A stretch of 64,000 nt of DNA from JAAYZH01 sp964479695 (GCA_964479695.1 CAYZSO010000011.1:1-64000); one strand, 5' to 3'. Positions 7,544 through 16,481 are shown, counted from the first letter of the stretch. The notes: a model not told the origin generated them from the sequence alone. A program made the numbers and translations.

Positions 7544-8551
7544 CTATTCGCCGGGGTAGACGAGGTTCCAGGAATTACGGATTTCATCCATCGTAGCCAT
7601 GATGGCGACGGTTTCGTCGAGGGGCATGAGGAGGCTTTCGGTGCGGCCTTCGGTGAGGCACTCGTTCACGTGTTCGGCTTCGTATTCGTAGCCGTTGACG
7701 CGCTCGACGGGTTCGTAGATGACGTAGGGTTCGGTAAATTGGTTGCCTTCTTTGAAGCCGTGGAGAGTGGCGCGGTCGGGATGCCAGAAATGGGAGACTT
7801 TGATCGCGCCACGTGTGCCGGTGATTGTCGCGCTGTTGTCAAATTGGCGAACCACGCTGGAGGAGAGTCTGGCGTAACGCCCTTGGCCGTAATCAAACAT
7901 GATGCTGTTTGTGATGTCGACGCCGGACGGCAGTTGATCAGCATAAGCGGTAAGGCGCTGCGGCTGCGAACCAAAGAGCATCGAAGCATAGGATACTGGG
8001 TAAATGCCGACATCCATGAGGGCGCTGCCGCCTTTTGCCAAATCAATGACCCGCAAATCTTCGTTGGTTGTGCCTGAGAAACCGAAACTGGCATCGAGTC
8101 CAATGACTTCGCCAATTTGGCCTTCTTCGATCCACCCCATCACTTGACGGGTAATGGGGTGCATGCGAGTCCACATGGCTTCCATCATAAAGAGATTCTT
8201 GCTGCGAGCGAGAGCGACCAAGCGCTCAGCTTGCCCGTGATTCAAGGTGAAAGGCTTCTCGCATAGAACATGTTTTCCTGCGTTAAGCGCGTCTTCAATA
8301 TTTCCTGCGTGCTGCGGGTTGAGGGTTGCAATGTACACAACATCGACATCGGGGTCGGCCAGAAGCTCTGCGTGGGAGCCGTAAGCGCGCTCGCCGCCAA
8401 ATTTCTGAGCAAAAGCCTCCGCCCTAGCGATGTTACTGGAACCTACCGCCTGCAACTTGCCGTTCGGTGCGCCGGTCAGGCCTTTTGCGAAACTCTCAGC
8501 TATTCTTCCGGGACCGATAATGCCCCAGCGCCAGATATGGTTTTCGTTCAT
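7544..8551 (-). CDS. Gfo/Idh/MocA family NAD(P)-dependent oxidoreductase
   Basis: A 335-residue sugar-type dehydrogenase. The N-terminal Rossmann motif WGIIGPGRIAESFAKGL binds NAD(P). LCEKPFTLN carries the family EKP motif, and GGSALMDVGIYPVSYAS matches the conserved C-terminal substrate region. Members oxidise or reduce sugars, inositols or trans-dihydrodiols; the substrate cannot be read here. I set the start at ATG 8551 behind AAGGAGG. The longer reading to 8719 only adds translated 10-bp repeats and has no ribosome binding site. It is divergent from the KdgF-like cupin gene, so a link to uronate use is possible but unproven. Confidence 0.9.
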   Translation of the reverse strand: MNENHIWRWGIIGPGRIAESFAKGLTGAPNGKLQAVGSSNIARAEAFAQKFGGERAYGSHAELLADPDVDVVYIATLNPQHAGNIEDALNAGKHVLCEKPFTLNHGQAERLVALARSKNLFMMEAMWTRMHPITRQVMGWIEEGQIGEVIGLDASFGFSGTTNEDLRVIDLAKGGSALMDVGIYPVSYASMLFGSQPQRLTAYADQLPSGVDITNSIMFDYGQGRYARLSSSVVRQFDNSATITGTRGAIKVSHFWHPDRATLHGFKEGNQFTEPYVIYEPVERVNGYEYEAEHVNECLTEGRTESLLMPLDETVAIMATMDEIRNSWNLVYPGE

Positions 8552-8582
8552 TTTAACCTCCTTGGTGTGTCTCTTGCTTGCA

Positions 8583-8704
8583 ACGTCACCATAACGTTGC
8601 CATGCGTCGCCATGCGTCGCCATACGTTGCCATACGTCGCCATGCGTCGCCATACGTTGCCATGCATCGCCATACGTCGCCATAACGTCGCCATAACGTC
8701 GCCA
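8583..8704 (+). repeat. 10-11 bp tandem repeat between divergent genes
   Basis: About eleven copies of a unit close to GCCATACGTC or GCCATGCGTT fill the spacer between the oxidoreductase and the cupin gene. The array lies between the two ribosome binding sites, where the promoters should be, so its copy number could alter spacing. Confidence 0.85.
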
Positions 8705-8780
8705 CAAAGCTAAACGCATTTTTAACTTACTCTAGTGTATAGTAAAACTACATTTAAATCACGCAAAAGGAGAAAATTTC

Positions 8781-9116
8781 ATGAAATCTATGAAAAGTTA
8801 CAAGCTTAGCCACAATTCAGTAGCCGCGCAGCCGCTCGAACGTTCGGAGCGCCGGGTTTTGGCCTATGGACCAGACCTGATGCTCGTCGAAATGAAGTTC
8901 GAAGAAGGAGCGATCGGCGCCGTCCACAGCCACCCGCACACACAATGCACGTACATCGTTTCGGGGAAGTTCGTTTTCACCTGCGAAGGCGAGCCCCTCA
9001 CCGTCGAGGCCGGAGACACCATCTACTTCGCCCCGAATGAAGAGCACGGCGCTACCTGCCTCGAAGCCGGCACAGTCGTCGACGCATTCAGCCCGCAACG
9101 AGATGATTTTCTCTAA
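8781..9116 (+). CDS. kdgF: KdgF-like cupin (unsaturated uronate linearisation)
   Basis: A 111-residue single cupin. GAIGAVHSHPHTQCTYIVSG carries the metal-binding His residues and Gln, and GDTIYFAPNEEHGATCLEAG with the ending FSPQRDDFL closely matches KdgF proteins. KdgF converts 4,5-unsaturated uronates from pectin or alginate breakdown to the linear keto form that KduI then isomerises. KduI and KduD lie 18-20 kb away in this window, which supports the call. AAGGAG nine bases upstream fixes the start. The HAD phosphatase follows after 21 bases, so they may be cotranscribed. Confidence 0.8.
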   Translation: MKSMKSYKLSHNSVAAQPLERSERRVLAYGPDLMLVEMKFEEGAIGAVHSHPHTQCTYIVSGKFVFTCEGEPLTVEAGDTIYFAPNEEHGATCLEAGTVVDAFSPQRDDFL

Positions 9117-9137
9117 GGAGTTTCTAAGGAGTTTTTT

Positions 9138-10064
9138 ATGGCCAAAGCCGCACCCAACAACTTACCCAACAACCAATCAAAAACAACAACGAACACAACA
9201 CCCAACAACCAACCCAACACAACACAAAACACAACACAAAACACAACCGCACAAACAGCCCCAGCCGACCACCACATGACCACCAAGAGCTGGAAAGGCT
9301 TAATAGCCAGCGATGTGGACGGCACCCTGTTGCCGCGAGGCGAGACGGAAATCAAGCCGGACATTTTCCCGCTGATTGAGGAAGCCTATGAGCGCGGGAT
9401 CTGTTTCGCCGCCGCATCCGGGCGCGATTACCACAGCCTGATTAAGCTTTTCGCGCCGGTGAAAGACCAAATCTACTTCATCAGCACCAATGGCGGACAG
9501 CTGATTTATCGGGGAGAGATTTTGCAGGAACACACGTTCTCAGTGGTGGAGGCGGAGGCTTTGGCCAAATCAATTGAAGAACGACCCGGCCTCATCGTCA
9601 TGATCAGCACAACTTCCCGCAGCATTCTCCGCGAAGGGGAGGACGTCCTGACGCCGAGCCTGCTGGAGCATGGCTACCAGATCGAGCACACGAGTGACAT
9701 CTTGCAGATCCCGGAAAAAATTATCAAAGTCTCCGCCTGCTGCCCCGAAGGCTCGCTCGCCGAATATGAGTACTTCAACGACCGTTGGGGGCACGATTTC
9801 CACATCACGGTTTCAGGCGAGATTTGGCTCGATTTCAACGTGTCGGACAAGGGCACAACCCTCAGTGAGCTCGCGACGAGGTTGGGGCTCGATCGGACGA
9901 GGGTGGCGGCCTTCGGTGATCAATATAACGACCTCACGATGCTCGAGTACGCCGGTCACCCCCGCCTGATGGCGCACGCGCAGGAGGATCTTCTCCGCCG
10001 CGGTTTCCCGACCTCGCCGGATGTGCCGTCCGAGATGCCGCACATCATGAACCTCTTGACTTAA
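9138..10064 (+). CDS. Cof-type HAD phosphatase with low-complexity N-terminus
   Basis: A haloacid-dehalogenase-type phosphatase of the Cof/IIB class, probably acting on a small sugar or nucleotide phosphate. Motif I is ASDVDGTLL, motif II AAASGRDY, the conserved Lys is in PEKIIKV and motif IV is FGDQYNDLTML. The only good ribosome binding site (AAGGAG, seven bases away) points to ATG 9138. The protein therefore starts MAKAAPNN and carries about 46 T/N/Q-rich residues before the domain. That start codon lies in an ATGGCCAAAGCCGC form of the dispersed motif. ATG 9276 would give a normal-length protein but has no ribosome binding site. A perfect TTTGGCCAAA lies at 9560. Confidence 0.87.
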   Translation: MAKAAPNNLPNNQSKTTTNTTPNNQPNTTQNTTQNTTAQTAPADHHMTTKSWKGLIASDVDGTLLPRGETEIKPDIFPLIEEAYERGICFAAASGRDYHSLIKLFAPVKDQIYFISTNGGQLIYRGEILQEHTFSVVEAEALAKSIEERPGLIVMISTTSRSILREGEDVLTPSLLEHGYQIEHTSDILQIPEKIIKVSACCPEGSLAEYEYFNDRWGHDFHITVSGEIWLDFNVSDKGTTLSELATRLGLDRTRVAAFGDQYNDLTMLEYAGHPRLMAHAQEDLLRRGFPTSPDVPSEMPHIMNLLT

Positions 10065-10079
10065 GGAGTCACCACCGAG

Positions 10080-10937
10080 ATGCCGAATCTTTTCGCACAT
10101 GTTACTTTGGGCAAGCGAGCGCTTGAGGCGATGCCTACCGCTCAGCTTCAGGTGGCCAAAGCCGCCCCCAACCCCTTCGCGATCGGACTTCAAGGGCCCG
10201 ACGTATTCTTCTACGGCTCTGTTTTGCGTGACCGCACGGCCACGGAATTCGGTGAAGGTTTGCACTTCTTCAGCGGCCGTGCGCTCCTGGAGAAATTCCG
10301 CTCACAGTACCGCTCACAGGACCGTGACAAGCCCATGCCCGTCGAAGTGCGGGCCTACTTGATGGGCTTTACCGGCCATTACACCCTCGACGTCATGGCG
10401 CATCCTTATGTCGGCCAGGTCCAGACGAGCGAGGCAACGCATTTGGCTCTCGAATCGGATTTTGATGTGTATTTGCTCACACAAGTCGGCATCATCCCCT
10501 GGAAAAACCGCCTCTACAAACTGTGCCCCAAAGACCGTGGGACGCAGGCGGCTTTGGCCGAAGCTTACGCCCCCTGGCACGAGGAAATTTCCGGTGAACG
10601 AGTGGCCGCCTCCGTGCGCGATCTCCACAACATTCGCCACTTGATGCGCACGCCGAATCGGTTGAAATTTCGCCTGCTCCGCCGGGTTATGGAAGCAAAA
10701 GGCATCTACAACAAGCTCTATGGCATGCTGATTCCGCCGCCCGAACCCGGCCAAACGACGACGGAGATTTGGCCTGACCGGCCCGCCGATTCACTCACGA
10801 CGCTGGACGACATTCTGACCCGAGCGCTGCCGATCTACCTCGAGAATTTGACGGCGCTTGACCGCTATCTTGACGAAGACTTGGCATTGCCTGCATTTTT
10901 TGACCACGATTTTTCCGGCAATTTGTTGGAAACATAA
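10080..10937 (+). CDS. Zinc-dependent phospholipase C family protein
   Basis: A 285-residue protein resembling the zinc-dependent phospholipase C / S1-P1-like helical metal hydrolases. It begins MPNLFAHV, has GLQGPDVFFYGS at about residues 36-47 and GFTGHYTLDVMAHPYVG at about 96-112, where His and Asp ligands would bind zinc. No signal peptide is seen, so it is likely cytosolic, and its substrate is unknown. AAGGAG 12 bases upstream supports the start. It follows the HAD gene by 15 bases, suggesting one transcript. GGTGGCCAAAGCCGCC, a partial dispersed motif, is near 10152. Confidence 0.8.
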   Translation: MPNLFAHVTLGKRALEAMPTAQLQVAKAAPNPFAIGLQGPDVFFYGSVLRDRTATEFGEGLHFFSGRALLEKFRSQYRSQDRDKPMPVEVRAYLMGFTGHYTLDVMAHPYVGQVQTSEATHLALESDFDVYLLTQVGIIPWKNRLYKLCPKDRGTQAALAEAYAPWHEEISGERVAASVRDLHNIRHLMRTPNRLKFRLLRRVMEAKGIYNKLYGMLIPPPEPGQTTTEIWPDRPADSLTTLDDILTRALPIYLENLTALDRYLDEDLALPAFFDHDFSGNLLET

Positions 10938-11025
10938 ATTGGAAACGCATCTTGATCACCAATGGAAATGAAATCATTAAGTTCGAAGTGGAATCATTAG
11001 AGAAGAGATAAGGAGAACCCAAGCT

Positions 11026-12435
11026 ATGAGCAAGGACAGCATGACCGGTAAGGTGGCCGAAAGCGTGGCCGAAAGCACGACCGAAGAAGTCGCACCGCAG
11101 ACGCCGCAGCAGACGCCACCGACACCCACGACGCCCACGGCGCCGCAGACGACGCCCGCGACGGCGCAGACGACGCCCGCGGCGCCGCCAACAAAACTCA
11201 AATTCAACCGCCTCGAAAAAAGCTGGATTGCCTATGACATAGGTAATTCGGCTTTTACTTTGTTGGTCACAACCATCTTGCCTCTGTACTTCAACAGCTT
11301 GGCGGAGGGAGCCGGGATATTGCCATCGAATTATCTGGCCTATTGGGGCTATGCTACATCCATTACAACGGTGATTGTGGCACTTTTGGGGCCGACCTTG
11401 GGCGCCATTTCGGATCATTCCGGTTCGAAAAAGCAACTCTTCATCGGCTCTGTGCTGCTGGGGATTGCGGCGATGTTGGCTTTGATTTTGCCGATCTCTT
11501 GGTTCTCCTTTCTGGTATTGTTCATCATTGCCAGGGTCGGTTACCAAGCAAGCCTGATCTTCTATGACTCCATGCTGCCGGACGTCACAACCAACGAACG
11601 CATGGACAGCGTGTCAAGTTATGGATTTGCGATGGGCTACATTATGAGCTGTATTCCCTTTGCGCTGAGCCTCGTCTTTTTGTTGATGGGCGAGCGCTTT
11701 GGCCTCGATCTGAAAGGCAGCATGTCCATCGCTCTCCTGATCAATGCCGCCTGGTGGCTCGCCTTCACCATCCCGCTTCTGAAGAATTACGAGCAGAAAT
11801 ACTACCTGAACAAAGGGCGAGTTCACCTGGGCGAAACCTTCCGCGGCTTGGGGCAGACGCTGAAAGAACTGGCGCGGAACAAACGCGTATTCTATTTTCT
11901 GATCGCATTTTTCTTCTACATTGACGGCGTATATACCATCATTGATATGGCAGTCGCATACGGTGGCTCGATTGGGCTGGACGCCACCGCGCTGCTGCTC
12001 GCGTTGTTGGTGACGCAGATTGTGGCTTTCCCGGCGACAATCGCCTTCAGCAAGTTGGCGCAGAAATACCCAAACCACAAGCTCATTCAGGTTTGCATCG
12101 CAGCCTATACTCTGATTGCGGCCTTCGCTGTGCAGCTCGATCGGGAGTGGGAGTTCTGGGTGCTGGCCGTCTGTGTCGGTCTCTTCCAAGGCGGAATTCA
12201 AGCCCTCTCGCGTTCCTATTTCGGCCAAATGATCCCCCGCGAGAAGAGCGGCGAGTACTTCGGCATCTACGACATTTTCGGCAAGGGCGCGGCTTTCATG
12301 GGCACCACGCTGGTTGCGTTCATCAGTCAAGTTACCGGCCGCCAGAACTACGGCATCCTGGCGATCGTTGCCGTGTTCATCATCGGCTTCATCCTCTTCC
12401 GCCAGTCGCTCAAGCAGCCTCTGTTGCCGGAGTAG
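11026..12435 (+). CDS. UMF1-family MFS transporter (Atg22-like)
   Basis: A 469-residue membrane protein of the major facilitator superfamily. KSWIAYDIGNSAFTLLVTT is a hallmark of the UMF1/Atg22-like family, and about twelve hydrophobic segments follow. Substrates of bacterial members are poorly known; the yeast relative exports amino acids from the vacuole. The first 60 residues are a non-conserved T/P/Q-rich tail with repeats such as TPTTPTAPQTTPAT, which should face the cytoplasm. AAGGAG 11 bases upstream supports the start. A perfect TTTGGCCAAA (12447) lies 11 bases past the stop. Family call good, function unknown. Confidence 0.88.
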   Translation: MSKDSMTGKVAESVAESTTEEVAPQTPQQTPPTPTTPTAPQTTPATAQTTPAAPPTKLKFNRLEKSWIAYDIGNSAFTLLVTTILPLYFNSLAEGAGILPSNYLAYWGYATSITTVIVALLGPTLGAISDHSGSKKQLFIGSVLLGIAAMLALILPISWFSFLVLFIIARVGYQASLIFYDSMLPDVTTNERMDSVSSYGFAMGYIMSCIPFALSLVFLLMGERFGLDLKGSMSIALLINAAWWLAFTIPLLKNYEQKYYLNKGRVHLGETFRGLGQTLKELARNKRVFYFLIAFFFYIDGVYTIIDMAVAYGGSIGLDATALLLALLVTQIVAFPATIAFSKLAQKYPNHKLIQVCIAAYTLIAAFAVQLDREWEFWVLAVCVGLFQGGIQALSRSYFGQMIPREKSGEYFGIYDIFGKGAAFMGTTLVAFISQVTGRQNYGILAIVAVFIIGFILFRQSLKQPLLPE

Positions 12436-12446
12436 CGGGAGGGTGC

Positions 12447-12456
12447 TTTGGCCAAA
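12447..12456. repeat. Dispersed palindrome TTTGGCCAAA (intergenic copy)
   Basis: Here the motif is GCTTTGGCCAAAGCCGCC, between the UMF1 transporter stop and the glutathione peroxidase gene. The extension GCCGCC is shared with many coding copies. Confidence 0.85.
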
Positions 12457-12554
12457 GCCGCCCCCCACCAGCAGTACGAAACGCACAAGCTCAGCGGCCC
12501 AAAAGCGTTACACTATCCCTCGAGTAAACGATTTTTCTCACAAGGAGGATTTGT

Positions 12555-13040
12555 ATGTCTATTTATGATTTCACACCAAAAGACAGCCGCGGCCTCGACC
12601 ACCCGCTCGCCCAATACAAAGGCAAAGTGGTCCTCATCGTCAACGTCGCCAGCAAATGCGGCCACACCCCGCAATACGAGGGCTTGGAGAAGCTTTATGA
12701 AACGTACAAGGATCAGGGCTTCGTCATCGTTGGCTTCCCTTGCAACCAATTCGGCGGCCAGGAACCCGGCACCAACGAAGAGATTCAAGAATTCTGCAAA
12801 CTGAACTATGGCGTCACCTTCCCGGTTCTGGCCAAAATCGACGTCAACGGCAAAAACGCCGACCCGCTCTACGTCTACCTCAAGTCTGAGAAAAGCGGCA
12901 TCGGCGGCTCAGCCATCAAATGGAATTTCACAAAATTCCTGATCGGCCGCCAAGGCCAAGTTATCGAACGCTTTTCTACCCAAACCGAACCTGAAAAACT
13001 CACCGACGACATCGAGCGCGCCATCGCCGAACCAGCCTAA
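12555..13040 (+). CDS. gpx: Glutathione peroxidase family thiol peroxidase
   Basis: A 161-residue peroxidase that reduces hydroperoxides. The peroxidatic Cys is near residue 35 in NVASKCGHTPQY. The conserved Gln lies in FPCNQFGGQEPG and the Trp-Asn pair in KWNFTKFL. It is a Cys rather than Sec enzyme, as usual in Bacillota, where thioredoxin is the likely reductant; a thioredoxin gene lies at 63469 in this window. AGGAGG seven bases upstream fixes the start. No PerR-type box was seen in front. The stop codon is inside a 13-bp hairpin arm (13035-13072). Confidence 0.93.
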   Translation: MSIYDFTPKDSRGLDHPLAQYKGKVVLIVNVASKCGHTPQYEGLEKLYETYKDQGFVIVGFPCNQFGGQEPGTNEEIQEFCKLNYGVTFPVLAKIDVNGKNADPLYVYLKSEKSGIGGSAIKWNFTKFLIGRQGQVIERFSTQTEPEKLTDDIERAIAEPA

Positions 13041-13072
13041 GCGGCTGTGAGGCGGCAGGCAGCCGCTTAGGC
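13035..13072 (+). other. Hairpin overlapping the gpx stop codon
   Basis: GCCTAAGCGGCTG and its exact reverse complement CAGCCGCTTAGGC flank a 12-base loop. The TAA of gpx lies in the left arm. No T-run follows. GC-rich semi-repetitive sequence without a supported gene continues to the next gene. Confidence 0.6.
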
Positions 13073-13326
13073 TACCGCCGTGCTGCCGCTGTGCAGCCAC
13101 CGTGCTACCGCTGCGAGGCGGCGCCATCAGCATAAGGCGCCGCAGTTCTAGCAAGTGACAGCGCCATAAGTAGTGATTTGCCGGCCAACCCGATTGTGAA
13201 GATCCTATCGTGAATCTTAGTGCGTGAAGATCCTTGCGATCGCGGAAAGAGCCGGCCGATTTTCTGCTTATTGTTCAGCCAATGCTCTGCCAATTTTCTG
13301 TCAACCGAAAGGAAGCACACCAAAGT

Positions 13327-13983
13327 ATGAATTCCCTTAGGAACATCACCAACAATCAGCTGACCAAACGCATCGTGATGACCACTTTCGGTATCGCAAT
13401 TCTGGGTCTCGCCGTCGGCATGCTTAAGACAGCCGACTTCGGAACTGACCCCTTCACCGTTTTCATGATGGGGCTCTGGTCGCTCACTTCTTTGGATTAT
13501 GGCTTCTTTGCGCTCCTCGTTAATGCCGGCCTTCTCGTCATTATGTTTTTCCTCAATCGGTCCAAGATCGGCATTGGCACCTTCATCAACATGTTTTTCT
13601 TCGGCTACATCGTCGAATTCACTTGGAAACTGGTTTCCGGCATTTTCCCCAACCCGTCGCTAGCCGTGCGCATCATCTTACTTGTAGCTGCGATTATTGC
13701 GCTATGTTTTGCATCATCTCTCTATTTTGTAGCTGACCTAGGTATCTCCACTTACGATGTCTATGCAGTTACTCTGGGAGAAAGAACCAAGATCCCCTTC
13801 AAATTCTGGCGTATCCTTACAGACTCTATTTGTGTCATGATCGGCTACAGCTTAGGCGAAACCGTTGGCATCGCCACTCTCGCAACGGCACTTTTCATGG
13901 GGCCGTTGATTACTTTCTTTTCCGATCATGTCGCCCGCCCAATGCTCGGAACCTCCGATTTGACTACAGATTCGACTACATAA
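13327..13983 (+). CDS. YczE/YitT-like integral membrane protein
   Basis: A 218-residue protein with about five hydrophobic segments. The motif GMLKTADFGTDPFTVFMMGL near the start and YFVADLGISTYDVYAVTL later are the duplicated G-x-(D/G)-P-(F/Y)-D type signatures of the YczE/YyaS membrane family. Function is unknown in the family. The start is ATG 13327, after AAAGGAAG; the longer reading from 13234 lacks a ribosome binding site and a plausible N-terminus. The last codons and the stop run into the AT-rich palindrome P4, so the palindrome supplies the C-terminal residues. Confidence 0.8.
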   Translation: MNSLRNITNNQLTKRIVMTTFGIAILGLAVGMLKTADFGTDPFTVFMMGLWSLTSLDYGFFALLVNAGLLVIMFFLNRSKIGIGTFINMFFFGYIVEFTWKLVSGIFPNPSLAVRIILLVAAIIALCFASSLYFVADLGISTYDVYAVTLGERTKIPFKFWRILTDSICVMIGYSLGETVGIATLATALFMGPLITFFSDHVARPMLGTSDLTTDSTT

Positions 13984-14006
13984 ATTTAATTTTAAACATA
14001 TGTAGT
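13975..14006. repeat. AT-rich palindrome P4 (imperfect, 32 bp), left edge of island 2
   Basis: ACTACATAAATTTAA, a TT centre and TTAAACATATGTAGT, with changes from the consensus in both arms. It contains the stop codon of the YczE-like gene. Confidence 0.85.
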
Positions 14007-14027
14007 GAGTCCTTGTAGTGAGTCCTT

Positions 14028-14120
14028 GTTGGCGGAGCGGTATTGGCCGCGTATTGCTTCTGAATTTGTTCCTCTGCGTTGGCGTTCTTGTCGGCGGAGC
14101 GGATTCGGCGACGTATTCTT
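14028..14120 (+). repeat. SR array B (plus orientation)
   Basis: Two SR units, GGCGGAGCGGTATTGGCCGC then GTATTGCTTC, and GGCGGAGCGGATTCGGCGAC then GTATTC, lie about 62 bases apart just before TIR element copy 2. Confidence 0.75.
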
Positions 14121-14432
14121 CCTGAATTTGTTCTTCGGTACTTAGGGTAATTGTTATCTTATTTGCAGATTAGTTGGGATCCGGAAACTTGCGACACCGG
14201 ATTAACAGACTCTGCGCTTGGAGAGGTATTTGCCTGTTGGTTCCGTACCTCTTGCAGCCCGTGTAGCCTTCGAAGTCAGTATTCATTCAAAAATTCTGTC
14301 TTCAGGTCAGTAATCATTCATATGGCTACAAAACAAGGTCAAGATCCTCTCTGGAAAATACTTGTTGTCGCAAAGATCCCGATCCGAACCAGTTTGGAAA
14401 TTTATTTTGGCTTGGGTAGCACTTGGATTGCG
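14121..14432 (+). mobile_element. TIR element copy 2 (about 312 bp)
   Basis: It matches copy 1 from CCTGAATTTGTTCTTCGG to CTTGGGTAGC.CTTGG. The inverted ends are GGGATCCGGAAACTTGCGACA and TGTCGCAAAGATCCCGATCC. Inner motifs GTCAGTATTCATTCAA and GTCAGTAATCATTCAT are kept. The 98-codon frame inside is not a credible gene. Confidence 0.75.
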
Positions 14433-14780
14433 AAAATAAGGGATTAAGTCATGCTATATCATTCAAAAGTCGCGCAAAAGCAGTATTCGAAACAGTAGAG
14501 ATCGACTCAATCACTAACATCGGACAACGCCGGACCAGCACCAGAAGCAATAAGCCGAAAATATGCGTTCCTCCATCTAGTAAACGAAAACACCTGCGAA
14601 CCAGCACCAGGAACCATACGCTGCACCATGCGTTCCTACATTTTCTGAACCAGTGCGCCAGCGAACTAGGACTAACAACCATAAGTCGCAAGAAAGTGTT
14701 CCACCATCAACTGTGCTTGAAACAATACAAAAGACCTCCTAAAAGAACCACCTGTACCTAAAAGAACCACCTAAGATAGA
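14433..14780 (-). repeat. SR array J (minus orientation, 67-bp period) and flank
   Basis: CCAGCACCAG recurs at 14534 and 14601, each followed by a degenerate SR unit on the minus strand ending GCGTTCCTCCA or GCGTTCCTAC. A third weak unit lies near 14660-14705. Frames of 80-112 codons here have no ribosome binding site and repetitive content, so no gene is supported. Confidence 0.6.
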
Positions 14781-14831
14781 CAGAAATTAAACATAAATAT
14801 AGTTGACAGACATCTAACATAAAAATATAAT
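14779..14831 (+). promoter_or_regulatory. Near-consensus sigma-A promoter with 26-bp direct repeat
   Basis: TTGACA at 14803-14808 and TATAAT at 14826-14831 are separated by exactly 17 bases. The sequence from GACAGA at 14805 imperfectly repeats that from GACAGA at 14779, 26 bases earlier, each followed by an AACATAAA stretch. The promoter half overlaps one repeat, so the pair may be the operator of the ArsR-type regulator just downstream (inference). Confidence 0.7.
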
Positions 14832-14922
14832 GAAGAAAATAAGCGACCAACATCAGCAAATGATCAGGGAGAATTCATTATTCTGAGAAATGATCGCGGA
14901 AGAATGAAAGGCGGTACATTTT

Positions 14923-16458
14923 ATGTATTCTTCATCTAACACCCCCGCTAACGCCCCCGCTAAAACCCCCTCTAACACCTCCGCAGATAATCCCCAAGCA
15001 AACCAACAAGACACCATAAATCATGTAGCCGATAACACCGCCCTCAACGTCGACCCCGGCGCAGCCTCAGACTCCAACCCCAACCTCAGCGCCGCCTCAA
15101 TTCCCAGCCCCAACCCCAGCCCAAACACCGGCCTGAACCTCACCGAAATTGAACCAGAGAGAATTACGTTCTTGAAGCCCGACTACCTGTATGAGGCAGC
15201 GGTGGCTTTGTCACGTAAACCGGGAGACAGGGAATTTTTCCTTGACAGTAAAGAGAGCTCGGAATTATCCATGGAAGATCCGGAGATGTTGAGAGAGCGG
15301 TATAAACTTCAGGATACTTTTGTCAAGAAAACTCTCGATTATAAGGAAAAACAATTCTCCGCTGAACAGTATAAAAAGTACGAACCATTCCTGACATTGG
15401 TTCCGGTACAGGAGAATCAATTTGCTTTGTTACCCTCACTATTGATGGGAACACACCGCCAAGAGCGAACGGTCGAAGGGCTGACGAGTGCGCTGATTAG
15501 TCTGTATCATAAAGAGCTCTCCCAACTGTTTGACTACAAATCACTTACTGAGGAATACATCGCCCCACAACCCACCAATCCACAAGTGAGCGCTTCCCCC
15601 CAAACTACCCAACCCACCACCTCTCCCACCTCGCAACCCACCTCGCAACCCACCACCTCTCCCGCCCCACAACTCACCACCCAACCAACAAAAGACACCA
15701 TCGACTTCACCAATCTCAGTGATGTCGTCACCGCCATCATGAATCTCGAAACAGAGAGTGACCGCAAAGTGCGACTCATAGAACTCTACCAACGGGAAGA
15801 AGAGATTTTCCGGGTATTCGCAGAGCAGCTCATTCCGCTCGCTCAGGAAATCGAGAAGCTCACAACCCCACTCCAAGCCGAAATCGCAGAGCGGTTCAAG
15901 CCCGAAACATTGCTCCCCCATCTCGAAACCAACCTCTCCCGTTATCTCACCTACAAAATCCCCGCGGAAGACCACGTCACGATCTCACCAATGCTCATCC
16001 AGGCCGGAACACTCAGCTTCCAGACCGATGACGAGAACAATATCAAGATACAGATCGGCCTCTATGCACTCGAACGCATGGACAATTCGCAAGCAATCGA
16101 GAAGTCACTCGAGCACATCAGTCAAGCCGGCAAAATGTTCGCCGATCCCACCCGTCTCAAGGTCATCATGCTCCTCCGCCAGCGTCCCATGTACCTCAAG
16201 GAGCTCGCCCTCCAGCTCGATCTCAGCTCCGCGACAATGTCCCACCATATGCAGCAACTATTGGACAGCGGCCTCGTTCGCGTCGACGCATCAGAGTTAA
16301 CAAGGACAAATCGGAGGATTTATTATTCTTTGGCCAAAGCCGCCTTCCTCAACCTCGGTGAGATGATTTCTTCTATCGGCGCAGCTGACACAATCGACAT
16401 CTTCGCCTCCACCAACACAGACATCACAAACAACACAAAACAAACCACCAACACATAA
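14923..16458 (+). CDS. Large ArsR-type winged-helix regulator
   Basis: A 511-residue protein whose C-terminal 110 residues are an ArsR-type winged helix: KMFADPTRLKVIMLLRQRP, then LKELALQLDLSSATMSHHMQ as recognition region, then RRIYYSL. It probably represses the two ABC genes behind it. The roughly 370 residues before the helix are far more than the usual ArsR; they include an unrecognised domain (about 80-210) and two low-complexity stretches, an N-terminal N/A/P-rich tail and a T/S/Q/P tract with PTSQPTSQPTTSP near 225-255. GGCGG nine bases upstream supports the start. TTTGGCCAAA at 16329 encodes SLAKAA. No CxC metal motif of ArsR/SmtB is seen, so the ligand is unlikely to be a classical metal. 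Confidence 0.85.
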   Translation: MYSSSNTPANAPAKTPSNTSADNPQANQQDTINHVADNTALNVDPGAASDSNPNLSAASIPSPNPSPNTGLNLTEIEPERITFLKPDYLYEAAVALSRKPGDREFFLDSKESSELSMEDPEMLRERYKLQDTFVKKTLDYKEKQFSAEQYKKYEPFLTLVPVQENQFALLPSLLMGTHRQERTVEGLTSALISLYHKELSQLFDYKSLTEEYIAPQPTNPQVSASPQTTQPTTSPTSQPTSQPTTSPAPQLTTQPTKDTIDFTNLSDVVTAIMNLETESDRKVRLIELYQREEEIFRVFAEQLIPLAQEIEKLTTPLQAEIAERFKPETLLPHLETNLSRYLTYKIPAEDHVTISPMLIQAGTLSFQTDDENNIKIQIGLYALERMDNSQAIEKSLEHISQAGKMFADPTRLKVIMLLRQRPMYLKELALQLDLSSATMSHHMQQLLDSGLVRVDASELTRTNRRIYYSLAKAAFLNLGEMISSIGAADTIDIFASTNTDITNNTKQTTNT

Positions 16459-16481
16459 CAAAACACCAACGGAGACAAACA

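Noticed and set aside
14151..14761. Two possible small genes (98 and 112 codons) in island 2
   Set aside because: The first is a translation of TIR element copy 2 and has no equivalent frame kept in copy 1 or 3. The second covers SR units. Neither has a ribosome binding site.
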